From Cytophagaceae bacterium (GTDB lineage Bacteria > Bacteroidota > Bacteroidia > Cytophagales > Flexibacteraceae): a DNA stretch of 51,219 nucleotides. The translations under genes and the position numbers were made by a program. Shown here one piece after another: positions 18,601-26,437 of the stretch. The DNA lies in the NCBI GenBank assembly GCA_027485575.1, contig JAIXQU010000059.1, forward strand, positions 1 to 51,219. Direction: 5' to 3'. The notes under the pieces are model-generated. The model had not been told where the DNA came from. It saw only the letters and a list, made by a program, of their open reading frames with translations, and did not search any database. Position 1 is the stretch's first letter; every line of letters starts with the position of its first letter.

Positions 18601-20176
18601 CTTTTCCTTTTGAAAGATTGATATTTCCATTCCCGTTAAAAATAAGATGTGGGTCTTTAACACTTAGACTGCCGGAATAATTCAATTTTTGAAAATGGCC
18701 TTTGGTAACTATTTTTTGATAGTTGTAACCCATCAAACCAAGACTGTTGATTTTTGCATCTAAATCGAGGCTTATCTTATTGGTATTAAATCCTTTACCA
18801 GAAAAGGTGCCATCTAAACTTATTTTTTGAAGATATTTAGTTTGCTTTAATAGCCTGCCAAAATCAAAATCAACCGTTCTTATTCTTCCATTGTAGGTAG
18901 ATGCCTGCAAATCGTCATTTATTTCCATTTGCATATCCGCATTCAATGTTCCCAAATCTGTCCGAAAAACACTTTTGGTTACAAAGTTTTTAAAAAACCC
19001 GGTAAATGAGCCCGAAACATCAAATACACCGAGCATGGCCAGGTAATCGGCAGCAGCACTTCCTGCATAAAATTCAAGGTCGCCAGGATTAATAAAAGAG
19101 GGTTTTAACCTCAAATCCACAAAAGTTTCATCCACTTCAGGGAGTCCTTTCATATTTAAGTTTCCGGCTAGAAAAGTGTTTTTCCCCGTGAAAAGCTTGA
19201 ACCGATTGAGCCGGAAGTTATCTACCGTGCCATTGAATCTTCCTGAAAGGGTATAGGTTTCAAACCAATCTTTAATTTGGGGAGCAAAAAATGATACGTC
19301 CTGAGAGGTAATTACAGAACTATCCAGCGTGGCCGTTATTTCTACTTTTTGATTGAAATCTGAAAAATCGTCGACTGAATTAAAATTGAAAGCCAAACTA
19401 TCCCGAAAGTAACTATCACCAATTTTGGCTGCCAGTTTTCTAAAAAGCATGTCCTTTTTGGTGAACCTGTAATCGGTATTCAATTCGTGTATCTTTAAGT
19501 TTGTAGCCGCATCAACCCCACGTAATTTGTTGGCGGTTAGGCTAATGGTGTCTCTTCGTTGCCAAAAATTTTCAACCATTCCGTTGATTCCGGCAAGTTT
19601 AAAGTGGTAATAGTCAAATTGATTTGGAAGCTTTTCTTTCCTTTCGTCCCAATAAATAAAAGACATGTTTTCAAGCCTGGCTTTATCTATGGAGAATATT
19701 TTTGGATTTAAAGACCGGGTTGTATCACCACCATCAACCCAATCTACAATTCTGTTGATAAACTCATTAATGTTGATCTTTTCTGTTTTTTTATCAATTC
19801 GAACCTGAACGAGACCCTTTTTTAGCTCAACCAGATCCAGATTAATATTTCGTTCCAGCAGACCGGCAAGTTTGAGGTTTACCTTGATTGCCTCCACCTT
19901 AATCATTGTTTTGCCCTGCAGGTCCTTTATCTCAACATCAGTAATTCGGGCAAAATCTACCCAATCCAGATAAAATCCTCCAATCCGACATTCAAAACCA
20001 AGTTTATCTGAAACCTTATTTGCCAGCCATTGAACAACAGTTGTTTGCCCCCATTGGGTTCTTAAAGTCAAAGCAATGGAGCCAAAAATCAGAAAAAAGC
20101 AAACCGTCAGCCATATTGCCAGTCTTAAAAGGCGCTTCAATGGATGAAGCGAAACAAGCGGTGGTGTTTGCGACAA
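15611..20176 (-). CDS. tamB: TamB-type translocation and assembly protein (DUF490 C-terminal domain)
   Basis: This 1521-residue protein has one N-terminal membrane anchor (about residues 16-40). A very long run of beta-rich repeats follows, and the TamB/DUF490 domain forms the C-terminal third. Its typical features are SLFVKEGQVKINYLNTTYYF, GQYIIKQGDYHFTTYNLVNK, SYSSFSDLVSNQLSSWLSK and a final segment with FRFSY-like strands. TamB spans the periplasm as a beta-groove and works with outer-membrane BamA-family partners in lipid transport or barrel insertion. No tamA-like gene is adjacent. The best start is a TTG at 20176: no in-frame ATG comes before the anchor, and an exact -7 box lies 32-39 bases upstream. 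A Pro/Lys-rich tail follows the domain. Confidence 0.85.
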   Translation of the reverse strand: MSQTPPLVSLHPLKRLLRLAIWLTVCFFLIFGSIALTLRTQWGQTTVVQWLANKVSDKLGFECRIGGFYLDWVDFARITDVEIKDLQGKTMIKVEAIKVNLKLAGLLERNINLDLVELKKGLVQVRIDKKTEKININEFINRIVDWVDGGDTTRSLNPKIFSIDKARLENMSFIYWDERKEKLPNQFDYYHFKLAGINGMVENFWQRRDTISLTANKLRGVDAATNLKIHELNTDYRFTKKDMLFRKLAAKIGDSYFRDSLAFNFNSVDDFSDFNQKVEITATLDSSVITSQDVSFFAPQIKDWFETYTLSGRFNGTVDNFRLNRFKLFTGKNTFLAGNLNMKGLPEVDETFVDLRLKPSFINPGDLEFYAGSAAADYLAMLGVFDVSGSFTGFFKNFVTKSVFRTDLGTLNADMQMEINDDLQASTYNGRIRTVDFDFGRLLKQTKYLQKISLDGTFSGKGFNTNKISLDLDAKINSLGLMGYNYQKIVTKGHFQKLNYSGSLSVKDPHLIFNGNGNINLSKGKEVVDFEAVVGRANFKQLNLTPDQLDVSSEISMHFKGFDFDNFLGHSFIKNLRVLYKDERLDFNELSIESHIRDNVKTFSLKSQLAEAKIEGKFKYNQLIEDTKNLIDEYRRLITNDVEINSSKFAKKQPKAFSKYNIDAEINLLDLNPLLNLLDLPVYISPKTEITAKLEFGNTEMALINTHIDSLRIGEKVISQTDIDISSIKTLDKPDVVAEVYVFSKSQFWNENLETEKMLFDAVWDKGKIKFKILGNQKNTTNRANIFGGVSFEPQTIRINLEKSSLSLVERNWQINEENQIQISDSGTINFDNVVLSNEDQMLSVKGFLTGEPEDTLFVNASNFRLSTLKPVTKEDLNGIVNARIYISHLNESPLFEGEIHADSIIYRDFLVGNFSGKADWNQSLKNLEMWGGLVRNGQKVLELNGFYTPSEALPLNVKTKINNLNINFLQVIIGNSISNLKGLASGDLIVNGSFSKPNVIGSLFVKEGQVKINYLNTTYYFNHQVNFLPNEINANGVQLGDEFGQSGTLSKAVLNHNYFRDFYVNLSGYLNQFLIFNIKQKPEELYFGTAICTGNLSISGSFDDISIKANARTNKGTKIYIPLDGETSEDLGESFITFSNRGKRAKVKDDSVGNVRLTGIKMVFDLDVTEDAYGEIIFDKKAGDIIRANGIGKIKMTIDTRGEFSLIGQYIIKQGDYHFTTYNLVNKDFEIKPGSTISWNGPVLEGVMDIHAEYNLNASLAPLASSDPQIQEKPEAKRRYPVVVSMHLREFLLKPSITLGLEIKDYPKNSDLNYYVQAFQTRVATDEQELNRQVFSLMIFRMFAPMGDFVQASNISYSSFSDLVSNQLSSWLSKFDENLEVAVDLNGLSQSAISNFQLRFSYSLLEGKLRLTRDGGFTNAQNQASALSIAGDWTLEYLLTENGTWRVKMFHRINQNLILSGLNSNNSTQGGSFLFTQSFNKFSELFPKRRKKTTPKKPKKEPDSVLKSAAILENKEGLTK

Positions 20177-20207
20177 TTTTTTTTGTTGAGTCGTTCAGAA
20201 TCAGCCC

Positions 20208-20215
20208 CAAAGATA
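20208..20215 (-). promoter_or_regulatory. -7 box for the tamB-type gene
   Basis: On the minus strand this reads TATCTTTG, an exact consensus match. Transcription near 20201 leaves about 25 bases before the TTG start at 20176. Confidence 0.5.
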
Positions 20216-20296
20216 CATTCTATTCATCAATTACATGAAGTCAAATTGTAAATTTAGGAATATTAACTTTTGCAGAAATTTTAACCCAGGGCCAGA

Positions 20297-21025
20297 CTAT
20301 TCAGCTTTGTGTGCGTAAGGTTTAAACACCAGGTGAAATTTCAAAGGAATCCAGGAATTCCATGCCCTGGATGATTCTGACCCATATCTTCCTGTTTGAA
20401 TTCCAAATTCGGAATAACTGATGGATGATTTTGCGTTCAGGGTAATTCTGTTGGGTTTTTTAATCAAGGTGGCCGGAAGCGAAATGTTTTTAATAGAATC
20501 ACCAAACAAAACGGTAACCTGCAGAATATGGGTTGCCGAAGTATCAATGCCCGGATTAATTCCTTCTCTGAATCCGGAGTTCATAATTTGTCTTCCGCTT
20601 TGTTCTATATCTAATCTCAATATTTTGGCTTTTTCAGAGCGAAGTTTTGGCAAACTATCCAGGAGTTTCTTTTTTTCTTTGGTCGGGTTTAATTTCATTT
20701 CGTTTTTTAAAATGAAAATATTTTGGAAAGAAGATGCGATAAATCCACCTACCAATCTCTCTTTTTCCAGAATTAAACTGCCTTTTTCGGGCCTAATCTT
20801 CCCGCTAAGTAATTGTCCTGTTGAGTTTTGCACCTCCCAAAGTACTTGGCTGGAATCTGTATCGATGATGTAAAAAACCCCATTGCTAAGTTTTGATGTT
20901 GCCTCTGCGATTTGCCTGTATTCCTCTTGTATTCCGTTTTTTTCTTTGCAGGAATAGGTGAAGACAAGAAGCAGGAAAAAAGCAAGCCAAACCATCAAAT
21001 TCAATCCTTTTCCTTTTATTATCAT
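20297..21025 (-). CDS. YceI-like lipoprotein
   Basis: The 242-residue product carries a lipoprotein signal: Lys-containing start, hydrophobic core, and the lipobox-like TYSC with Cys26. The mature part resembles the YceI lipocalin-like fold: FYIIDTDSSQVLWEVQNSTG, then GKIRPEKGSLILEKERLVGG and FIASSF, the usual 'value-in-matrix then inner-strand' order. YceI proteins bind isoprenoid-like lipids in the periplasm; here it would be lipid-anchored. The match is by pattern and the C-terminal part is divergent. Its ATG is just 5 bases from the -7-like box GACCTTTG (21031-21038), so it may be leaderless. A shorter start at 20995 would lose the positive N-region. Confidence 0.6.
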   Translation of the reverse strand: MIIKGKGLNLMVWLAFFLLLVFTYSCKEKNGIQEEYRQIAEATSKLSNGVFYIIDTDSSQVLWEVQNSTGQLLSGKIRPEKGSLILEKERLVGGFIASSFQNIFILKNEMKLNPTKEKKKLLDSLPKLRSEKAKILRLDIEQSGRQIMNSGFREGINPGIDTSATHILQVTVLFGDSIKNISLPATLIKKPNRITLNAKSSISYSEFGIQTGRYGSESSRAWNSWIPLKFHLVFKPYAHKAE

Positions 21026-21218
21026 GGGTGCAAAGGTCGCAATTTCTTTGTTTGATGTTGGTTAATAATAACTTGATTCTGGTCTGTTAGTAAACTTTAA
21101 CAATTAAGGGCTTGGTTTTTATTCGTCTTAGAGCATGTTTTTTGGCATATTTGCAATCTAAATTTTGAAATAAATTACAGAAATGATTTTAGGTATATAC
21201 CAGGCAAAAAGCAATACG

Positions 21219-22655
21219 ATGTTAAATTCCATTTACTATTTCGTTGCCTTCCTTTCATTTTTTCCTTTGTTTTTATCTGCCCAGGCGCCCAAAAAGGATG
21301 GGCATAACATTCGCTTTAAGGTTAATGGCTATAAAGACTCGACTGCGATTATTGCCCACTATTATGGTGACAATCAGTATATTCCAAAAGATACCGCAAA
21401 GTTTGATGCCAAAGGAAACATACAGTTTAGTGGAAAAAAAGAGTTGCCTGAAGGAGTTTATCTCCTGGTATTGCCTAAAAACCGGTATGTAGAATTTTTG
21501 GTTGGTGAGCAATTTCAGGTAATGGAATTTGACACCAGTGACGCCATTTCTACAATGAAGATTAAGGAAGGTGTAGAAAACCAACTTTTCTATGGATACC
21601 AAAGAACCATGTCTGCCAAAGCCAAAGATGCTGCACCAATAAAAGCGAAAATCGGGAAGACAAAAAATGCGGATTCAATTGCTATGCTTAAAAAAGATCT
21701 TGAGGCAATAGACAAAGAGGTAAAGGCGTACAGGGAAAAACTATTTGTTGAAAACCCAAAATCGTTATCTGTAAAATTATTCAAAGCCGCTCAGGAGCCA
21801 GAAGTTCCGGAACCACCGATATTGGCTAATGGCAGGAAAGATTCTACTTTTCAGTACCGGTACTATAAAGCTCATTTCCTGGACAATATTGATTTGGGAG
21901 ATGACAGAATGGTTAGAACGCCTATCTTTCATGGAAAGATAGAACAATATATTACCAAAATGACCATTCAAATTCCTGACTCCATTAACAAAGAGGCCGA
22001 CCATATTTTGAGATTGGCTTCAAAAAGCAAAGAGGTTTTCAAATATCTGGTTTGGTGGATAACCAATAATTATGAGAAAAGCCAGATTATGGGCATGGAT
22101 GCCGTTTTTGTTCACATGGCAAAAAACTATTACCTCAACGGAAAGGCATACTGGGTCGACTCTTCGATTGTGAATAAAATCAGGGATAGAGCCAAAATTT
22201 TGGACCCGATCCTGATTGGAAAAAGAGCTCCAAATATGTTTTTGACAGACTCGGCTGGTAAGTTGTTTACCTTGGATGGATTTAAATCAAAATCCACCAT
22301 TCTTTATTTTTGGGATCCAAACTGTGGCCATTGCCAAAAAGAGACACCAAAACTTTACGAGTTTTATGAAAAAAATAAAAAGAGGGGAATCGGGGTTTAT
22401 GCAGTTTGTATAGATAGAAAACCAGATGATTGGAAAAAATACATCAGAGAAAAAAAACTAAACTGGACCAATGTTTGGGATAGCTATGTGGCCACCGACT
22501 TTAAAAATATTTATGATATTTACAGTACTCCGGTTATCTACATTTTGGATGAAAACAAGAAAATTATGGCCAAAAGAATCGGAGTTGAGCAACTTGAGGA
22601 CTTTTACGATAATTTTTTTAGGGATAAAATTGGTGGCGCAGTTAAGGAAAAATAA
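21219..22655 (+). CDS. Thioredoxin-fold (TlpA/AhpC-TSA-like) exported protein with DUF4369/DUF5106-type N-terminus
   Basis: Starting at the ATG at 21219 gives 478 residues with a clean signal peptide (cleavage near LFLSAQ-AP). An earlier ATG at 21183 adds 12 residues. The first domain (IRFKVNGYKDSTAIIAHYYG) is DUF4369-like. A helical middle part with KEVFKYLVWWITNNYEKSQI resembles DUF5106. The C-terminal thioredoxin fold has the redox pair in WDPNCGHC (Cys369 and Cys372 in this numbering) and the cis-proline region YDIYSTPVIYIL. Such proteins in Bacteroidota act in periplasmic thiol-disulfide chemistry. The exact partner is unknown. Prephenate dehydratase follows in the same direction. Confidence 0.85.
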   Translation: MLNSIYYFVAFLSFFPLFLSAQAPKKDGHNIRFKVNGYKDSTAIIAHYYGDNQYIPKDTAKFDAKGNIQFSGKKELPEGVYLLVLPKNRYVEFLVGEQFQVMEFDTSDAISTMKIKEGVENQLFYGYQRTMSAKAKDAAPIKAKIGKTKNADSIAMLKKDLEAIDKEVKAYREKLFVENPKSLSVKLFKAAQEPEVPEPPILANGRKDSTFQYRYYKAHFLDNIDLGDDRMVRTPIFHGKIEQYITKMTIQIPDSINKEADHILRLASKSKEVFKYLVWWITNNYEKSQIMGMDAVFVHMAKNYYLNGKAYWVDSSIVNKIRDRAKILDPILIGKRAPNMFLTDSAGKLFTLDGFKSKSTILYFWDPNCGHCQKETPKLYEFYEKNKKRGIGVYAVCIDRKPDDWKKYIREKKLNWTNVWDSYVATDFKNIYDIYSTPVIYILDENKKIMAKRIGVEQLEDFYDNFFRDKIGGAVKEK

Positions 22656-22671
22656 TTAACGCTGACTGTTT

Positions 22672-23520
22672 TTGGAACTGAAACGAACCAGAATTGGCAT
22701 TCAAGGCATTGGAGGCTCTTTTCATGGGTTGGCGGCGTATCAGTATTTTGAAGGCCAGCAAATAGAAATAGTTCAATGCGATTCCTTTAAAAAGGAATTT
22801 GATGCCCTGTCGCAGTCTGAATGCGATTGGATTGTCGTGGCGATCGAAAATACTTTGGCCGGAAGTATTCTCACCAATTATACTTTACTGGAAAACTCTG
22901 AATTTCAGATTGTTGGCGAAACATATCTTGGTGTAAACCATTGTTTGATGGCTCTTCCGGGACAAAAAATCGAAGAATTTGAGTCGGTTTTTAGTCATCC
23001 GATGGCTTTACTGCAGTGCGAAGATTTTCTTTCTCAGTTTCAGCGGATGGCATCGGTTGAAAAAAAAGATACCGCTTCCAGTGCCAAGGAAATTGCAGAA
23101 AAAAAGCTAATGAAAACCGCTGCCATAGGACCAAAAGGGGCGGCAGAAAAATTCGGACTTGAAATTTATGCCTCTGACATTCAAACCCATAAGCTCAATT
23201 TCACAAGATTTCTCATCATTGGACCAAAGGAAAAAGAAGTTGAAGGTGCCAATAAGGCTTCCATTGTTTTGCAGATTGAAGACAAGCCAGGGTCCCTTCA
23301 GCAGGTTCTTGAAACATTTACCCCGTTCGAAATCAACCTAACCAAGATTCAATCTATACCCATCATCGGAAAACCACACGCCTATTCTTTCCATTTTGAC
23401 CTTGAGTGGCAGCCAAATACCCCATGGAAAATGGCTATTGATGCGGCAAAACAAAAAATTACCGGATTTAAAAATCTTGGGGTTTACAAACGTGGAAACA
23501 GGTCTGATATTGTAAAATAG
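22672..23520 (+). CDS. pheA: Prephenate dehydratase
   Basis: The 282-residue protein converts prephenate to phenylpyruvate in phenylalanine synthesis. It has the two-lobed catalytic domain opening GIQGIGGSFHGLAAYQYF, the SECDWIVVAIENTLAG segment, the KDTASSAKEIAE block and the NFTRFLIIG stretch with the catalytic TRF motif. An ACT regulatory domain (about residues 195-275) follows, with IEDKPGSLQQVLETF. The usual phenylalanine-binding ESRP of the ACT domain reads QSIP here, so feedback control may differ; this may simply be typical of the lineage. There is no chorismate mutase fusion. The start is TTG at 22672, since no ATG fits the N-terminal strand. It starts 16 bp after the thioredoxin-fold gene. 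Confidence 0.88.
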   Translation: MELKRTRIGIQGIGGSFHGLAAYQYFEGQQIEIVQCDSFKKEFDALSQSECDWIVVAIENTLAGSILTNYTLLENSEFQIVGETYLGVNHCLMALPGQKIEEFESVFSHPMALLQCEDFLSQFQRMASVEKKDTASSAKEIAEKKLMKTAAIGPKGAAEKFGLEIYASDIQTHKLNFTRFLIIGPKEKEVEGANKASIVLQIEDKPGSLQQVLETFTPFEINLTKIQSIPIIGKPHAYSFHFDLEWQPNTPWKMAIDAAKQKITGFKNLGVYKRGNRSDIVK

Positions 23521-23544
23521 TCTCGAAATAGAAACTGCTTTGAA

Positions 23545-24705
23545 ATGCAAATACATCAAGTAAATAATAACCCATCCCTCATAGAGAAATTTATTCTGTT
23601 TCCTGTTGACCTATATAGGGGAAATTCATATTGGATCAGACCGTTGGATTCAGATATCGAGGAAGTATTTGACCCTAAAAAGAATAAACAGTTTCGTTTT
23701 GGAGAGGCTGCCCGATGGATTTTGGTGGATAATACCGGAAAAACCATTGGGAGAATTGCAGCTTTTTTTGACAAACGCCTGTTTAAACCTGGAAAACCAA
23801 AAGTAGGCGGTTTCGGGTTTTTTGAATGTATTGATAGCCAGGATGCGGCCAATATTTTGTTTCAAACCTGTGAAGACTGGTTAAAACAACATGAAGTAGA
23901 AGCAATGGATGGTTCCATTAATTTTGGGGATAGAGACAAAAACTGGGGAATACTTCTGGAAGGATTTGACCGGGAGCCTAATTATGGAATGCCTTATACG
24001 CACCCTTATTATAAGCTATTGTTTGAAACGTATGGGCTGCAACTGTTTTACAATCAGCTTACATTTCACCGGAAGGTCTTGACACCACTGACAGAAAAAC
24101 TGCAGGAAAAATATGAGAGGATAAAAAAAGATCCTTTATACCGTTTTGAGCACTGGGACCCCAAAAACCCTGAAATATTTATTAAGGCATTCACTGAAAT
24201 TTTCAATCAGGCATGGGCAAAGCACAGTGGAGTAGCCCAAATGCAGGAAGCCCATGTGCGGGCATTGTTTAATAAACTGAAGCCAGTTATGGACAAAAGA
24301 TTGCTTTGGTTTGGCTTTCATGGAGAGCGACCTGTTTGTTTTTTTCTCATGTTGCCAGAGCTTAACCAGTTTTTTAAACATGTCAATGGCAAGCTCGATG
24401 TTTTAGGAAAAATTAAATTTGCTTACCACCGATTTATTAAAGGAACCCATAAAATATTTGGGGTAATATTTGGAGTTGTTCCTGATTTCCAGGGGAAAGG
24501 TTTGGAAGGAGCCCTTATCGTGGCTTGCCGACCTGTGGTCATAAAAACGGCGTACCGCGATTTAGAAATGAACTGGATTGGAGATTTTAACCCCAAAATG
24601 ATTCATTTGATTGAAGGGCTAGGCGGCGTGGTGGTTAAAAAGCACGGGACCTACAGGCTTTATTTTGACAGGACTTTTCCCTTTGAAAGAGAAAAAATGA
24701 TTTGA
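23545..24705 (+). CDS. GNAT-like acyltransferase family protein
   Basis: This 386-residue protein resembles the uncharacterised Bacteroidota proteins annotated as N-acetyltransferases. The N-terminal half has the DLYRGNSYWIRPLDSDIEEV and RWILVDNTGKTIGRIAAFFD strands. MDGSINFGDRDKNWGILLEG and FDREPNYGMPYTHPYY follow. The C-terminal half holds a GNAT-like acetyl-CoA loop, IFGVVPDFQGKGLEGALIV, with the Q/RxxGxG/A-type pattern. The substrate is unknown. It overlaps the comF start by one base (TGATG), so the two are coupled in an operon that may start at the thioredoxin-fold gene or pheA. Confidence 0.7.
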   Translation: MQIHQVNNNPSLIEKFILFPVDLYRGNSYWIRPLDSDIEEVFDPKKNKQFRFGEAARWILVDNTGKTIGRIAAFFDKRLFKPGKPKVGGFGFFECIDSQDAANILFQTCEDWLKQHEVEAMDGSINFGDRDKNWGILLEGFDREPNYGMPYTHPYYKLLFETYGLQLFYNQLTFHRKVLTPLTEKLQEKYERIKKDPLYRFEHWDPKNPEIFIKAFTEIFNQAWAKHSGVAQMQEAHVRALFNKLKPVMDKRLLWFGFHGERPVCFFLMLPELNQFFKHVNGKLDVLGKIKFAYHRFIKGTHKIFGVIFGVVPDFQGKGLEGALIVACRPVVIKTAYRDLEMNWIGDFNPKMIHLIEGLGGVVVKKHGTYRLYFDRTFPFEREKMI

Positions 24706-25403
24706 TGGTGGATTTTTTGAATGACATCCTGGAGGTAATCTATCCAAACTACTGTGCTTGTTGTCACGCATCCGTTTCAGAATCTGAAACACCCATTTGC
24801 ATCCAATGCCGGTCAAGTCTTCCAATTTTAATCACCAAACCCTTTTCAAATAATCGCCAGTTGGAACAAAAATTTGAAGGGTTATTGCCTTTGAAGCATT
24901 GTATTTCATTTTTAAAGTTTGAAAAAGGAGGAAGTACCCAGCGACTGTTACATGCCCTTAAGTACAATAAAAGGCCTGAAATTGGAGTTGTTCTTGGCAA
25001 ATTGCTTTCTGCAGAAATCAAAAACGCACAATCTGATATCCATTTTGATTTGGTTTTGCCTATTCCTTTGCATTCCAAAAAACTAAAAGTCAGAGGATAC
25101 AACCAGGCAATGAAATTTGCAGAAGGAATCGCAGATGGATTAAATTCGGAGAGTAGTGATGAGGTTCTGATTAGGACCAAAGCCACTGAAACTCAAACCA
25201 AAAAAGGAAGACTTCAAAGAATTTTAAATGTGAGCGAAGTTTTCGGGGTTTCTCCTTTAAATGAAGACAAATTAATGGGTAAGGATATTCTTTTGGTTGA
25301 TGATGTGGTAACTACAGGTTCTACTATGGAAGCTTGTGCCAAGCTGTTGATTTCTAAACCAATTAAAAGCCTGAGTATTGCCACCATTGCTTTTGCTTCA
25401 TAG
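24705..25403 (+). CDS. comF: ComF-family phosphoribosyltransferase-like protein
   Basis: The 232-residue product has an N-terminal four-cysteine zinc ribbon (YCACCH ... CIQC). A type I PRTase fold follows, with KVRGYNQAMKFAEGIADGL and the PRPP-binding loop DILLVDDVVTTGSTMEAC. ComF proteins act with the natural-transformation machinery, helping single-stranded DNA enter the cytoplasm; the enzymatic role of the PRTase domain is unsettled. The ATG at 24705 shares a base with the upstream stop. A TTG at 24702 would add one residue only. It is followed by a strong terminator. Confidence 0.88.
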   Translation: MVDFLNDILEVIYPNYCACCHASVSESETPICIQCRSSLPILITKPFSNNRQLEQKFEGLLPLKHCISFLKFEKGGSTQRLLHALKYNKRPEIGVVLGKLLSAEIKNAQSDIHFDLVLPIPLHSKKLKVRGYNQAMKFAEGIADGLNSESSDEVLIRTKATETQTKKGRLQRILNVSEVFGVSPLNEDKLMGKDILLVDDVVTTGSTMEACAKLLISKPIKSLSIATIAFAS

Positions 25404-25423
25404 GCATTTAAAAGGGCACAAAA

Positions 25424-25444
25424 AAACCCCAGAGGCTGGGGTTT
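25424..25444. terminator. Bidirectional terminator between comF and the collagen-like lipoprotein
   Basis: AAACCCCAG (25424-25432) pairs with CTGGGGTTT (25436-25444) around AGG. An A run precedes and a TTTAAATTTT stretch follows, so it can end both converging transcripts. Confidence 0.85.
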
Positions 25445-25467
25445 AAATTTTGTATCCTGAAAAAATG

Positions 25468-26160
25468 TTATTTCTGGAGGGCAATAGCAGCCAAAACAGC
25501 TCTTTCGCTTCCCCAGTTCAGATTTGGATTCTGTCTTACAAACGTAGGATATGCGATTACTACCCTATAGCTTGCATTTGCTGGTCTTGCCAGGTTGGTA
25601 TTGTCCTGCTTTTTGGCCAACAAGTTAATATTGGTGTTAGCCGAAGGTAAGCTGAAGGACTCTTGCAAAAGACCATCATTGATAGGCAGAGCAGAATTCA
25701 CATTGTCAGATCCTTTCTTGTAAACAAGTACCATAGCACTGTCTTTAGCCCCTTGGGTAAAGGCAGCATTGATTAAACTACCCGACCATGCTGTGGTATC
25801 TGTAGCAGTTGGCGATACAGCAACCCAATCTGTACCAGCTACTGTAAAATAAAATACTTTTACATTGGCGTTTCCGTTGGTTCCGTTAGTTCCATTGGTT
25901 CCGTTGGTTCCGTTAGTTCCATTGGTTCCGTCGGTTCCGTTAGTTCCGTTAGTTCCGGGGTTACCTTGCGGTCCTTGCGGCCCTTGTGTGCCTGTCGTGC
26001 CAGCGGGTCCTTGGGTGCCTTGTGGCCCTTGTTCTCCTCTTGGCCCTTGTTGTCCATTGACACCGTTTGAGCCTGCCGGACCTGGATCTCCGTTCTTAGC
26101 CTGACATCCAACCAATAAAATTATTCCGGTTATAAGAATTGAATAAATAGAGTTTTTCAT
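25468..26160 (-). CDS. Collagen-like-repeat lipoprotein
   Basis: From the ATG at 26160 the protein has 230 residues, with a lipoprotein signal ending at LVGC (Cys19). Residues about 23-95 are Gly-X-Y repeats: first mixed triplets ([20 protein letters not shown]), then a nearly pure GTN/GTD run. The C-terminal domain of about 130 residues resembles the globular tail of other Bacteroidota collagen-like surface proteins: [16 protein letters not shown] and the ending [15 protein letters not shown]. It is probably a trimeric surface protein tethered by lipid. The function is not known. A second ATG 21 bases upstream at 26181 gives a weaker signal peptide. Confidence 0.85.
   Translation of the reverse strand: MKNSIYSILITGIILLVGCQAKNGDPGPAGSNGVNGQQGPRGEQGPQGTQGPAGTTGTQGPQGPQGNPGTNGTNGTDGTNGTNGTNGTNGTNGTNGNANVKVFYFTVAGTDWVAVSPTATDTTAWSGSLINAAFTQGAKDSAMVLVYKKGSDNVNSALPINDGLLQESFSLPSANTNINLLAKKQDNTNLARPANASYRVVIAYPTFVRQNPNLNWGSERAVLAAIALQK
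25873..25957. repeat. 9-bp tandem repeat encoding GTN triplets
   Basis: About nine copies of a 9-bp unit (GTTCCGTTG and near variants with one base changed) lie inside the collagen-like gene. Each unit encodes Gly-Thr-Asn or Gly-Thr-Asp on the minus strand. Copy-number change would keep the frame and alter stalk length. Confidence 0.85.
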
Positions 26161-26244
26161 ATGATTTTTAAATGCGTACAATCAATTTTTTTGACAATTT
26201 TAAATCATTATTTTTTGACTTCCATATTTTTTACAGTTTTATAA

Positions 26245-26274
26245 GTTTTTCTAAGTTTTCATCTTTAGAAAAAC
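26245..26274. other. Hairpin in the spacer upstream of the collagen-like gene
   Basis: GTTTTTCTAA (26245-26254) pairs perfectly with TTAGAAAAAC (26265-26274) across a 10-base loop. It lies in the 26161-26437 spacer between two minus-strand genes. It could end the transcript of the giant protein or act in the leader of the lipoprotein gene. I see no gene in this spacer. Confidence 0.4.
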
Positions 26275-26437
26275 CGCTGTTTATTTCAAAGTAGAAAAAC
26301 TTAAATCTTAATTTAAGTATTTGAAAATCAGGAATTTTAAGGAGAGTGTAACAAGATAGTAAGCGATTGAATGCAATTGAAATCACTTCGGTAATATTAC
26401 ACCTGCAAATACCAAATTATTTTTTTTGATATCTAAG

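Noticed and set aside
25865-26104. Plus-strand frame of repeating VPLVPLVP
   Set aside because: It is antisense of the 9-bp collagen-like repeat.
26245-26274. Clear terminator of the giant gene
   Set aside because: The stem is good but no T run follows in the direction of transcription, so it is listed only as a hairpin.
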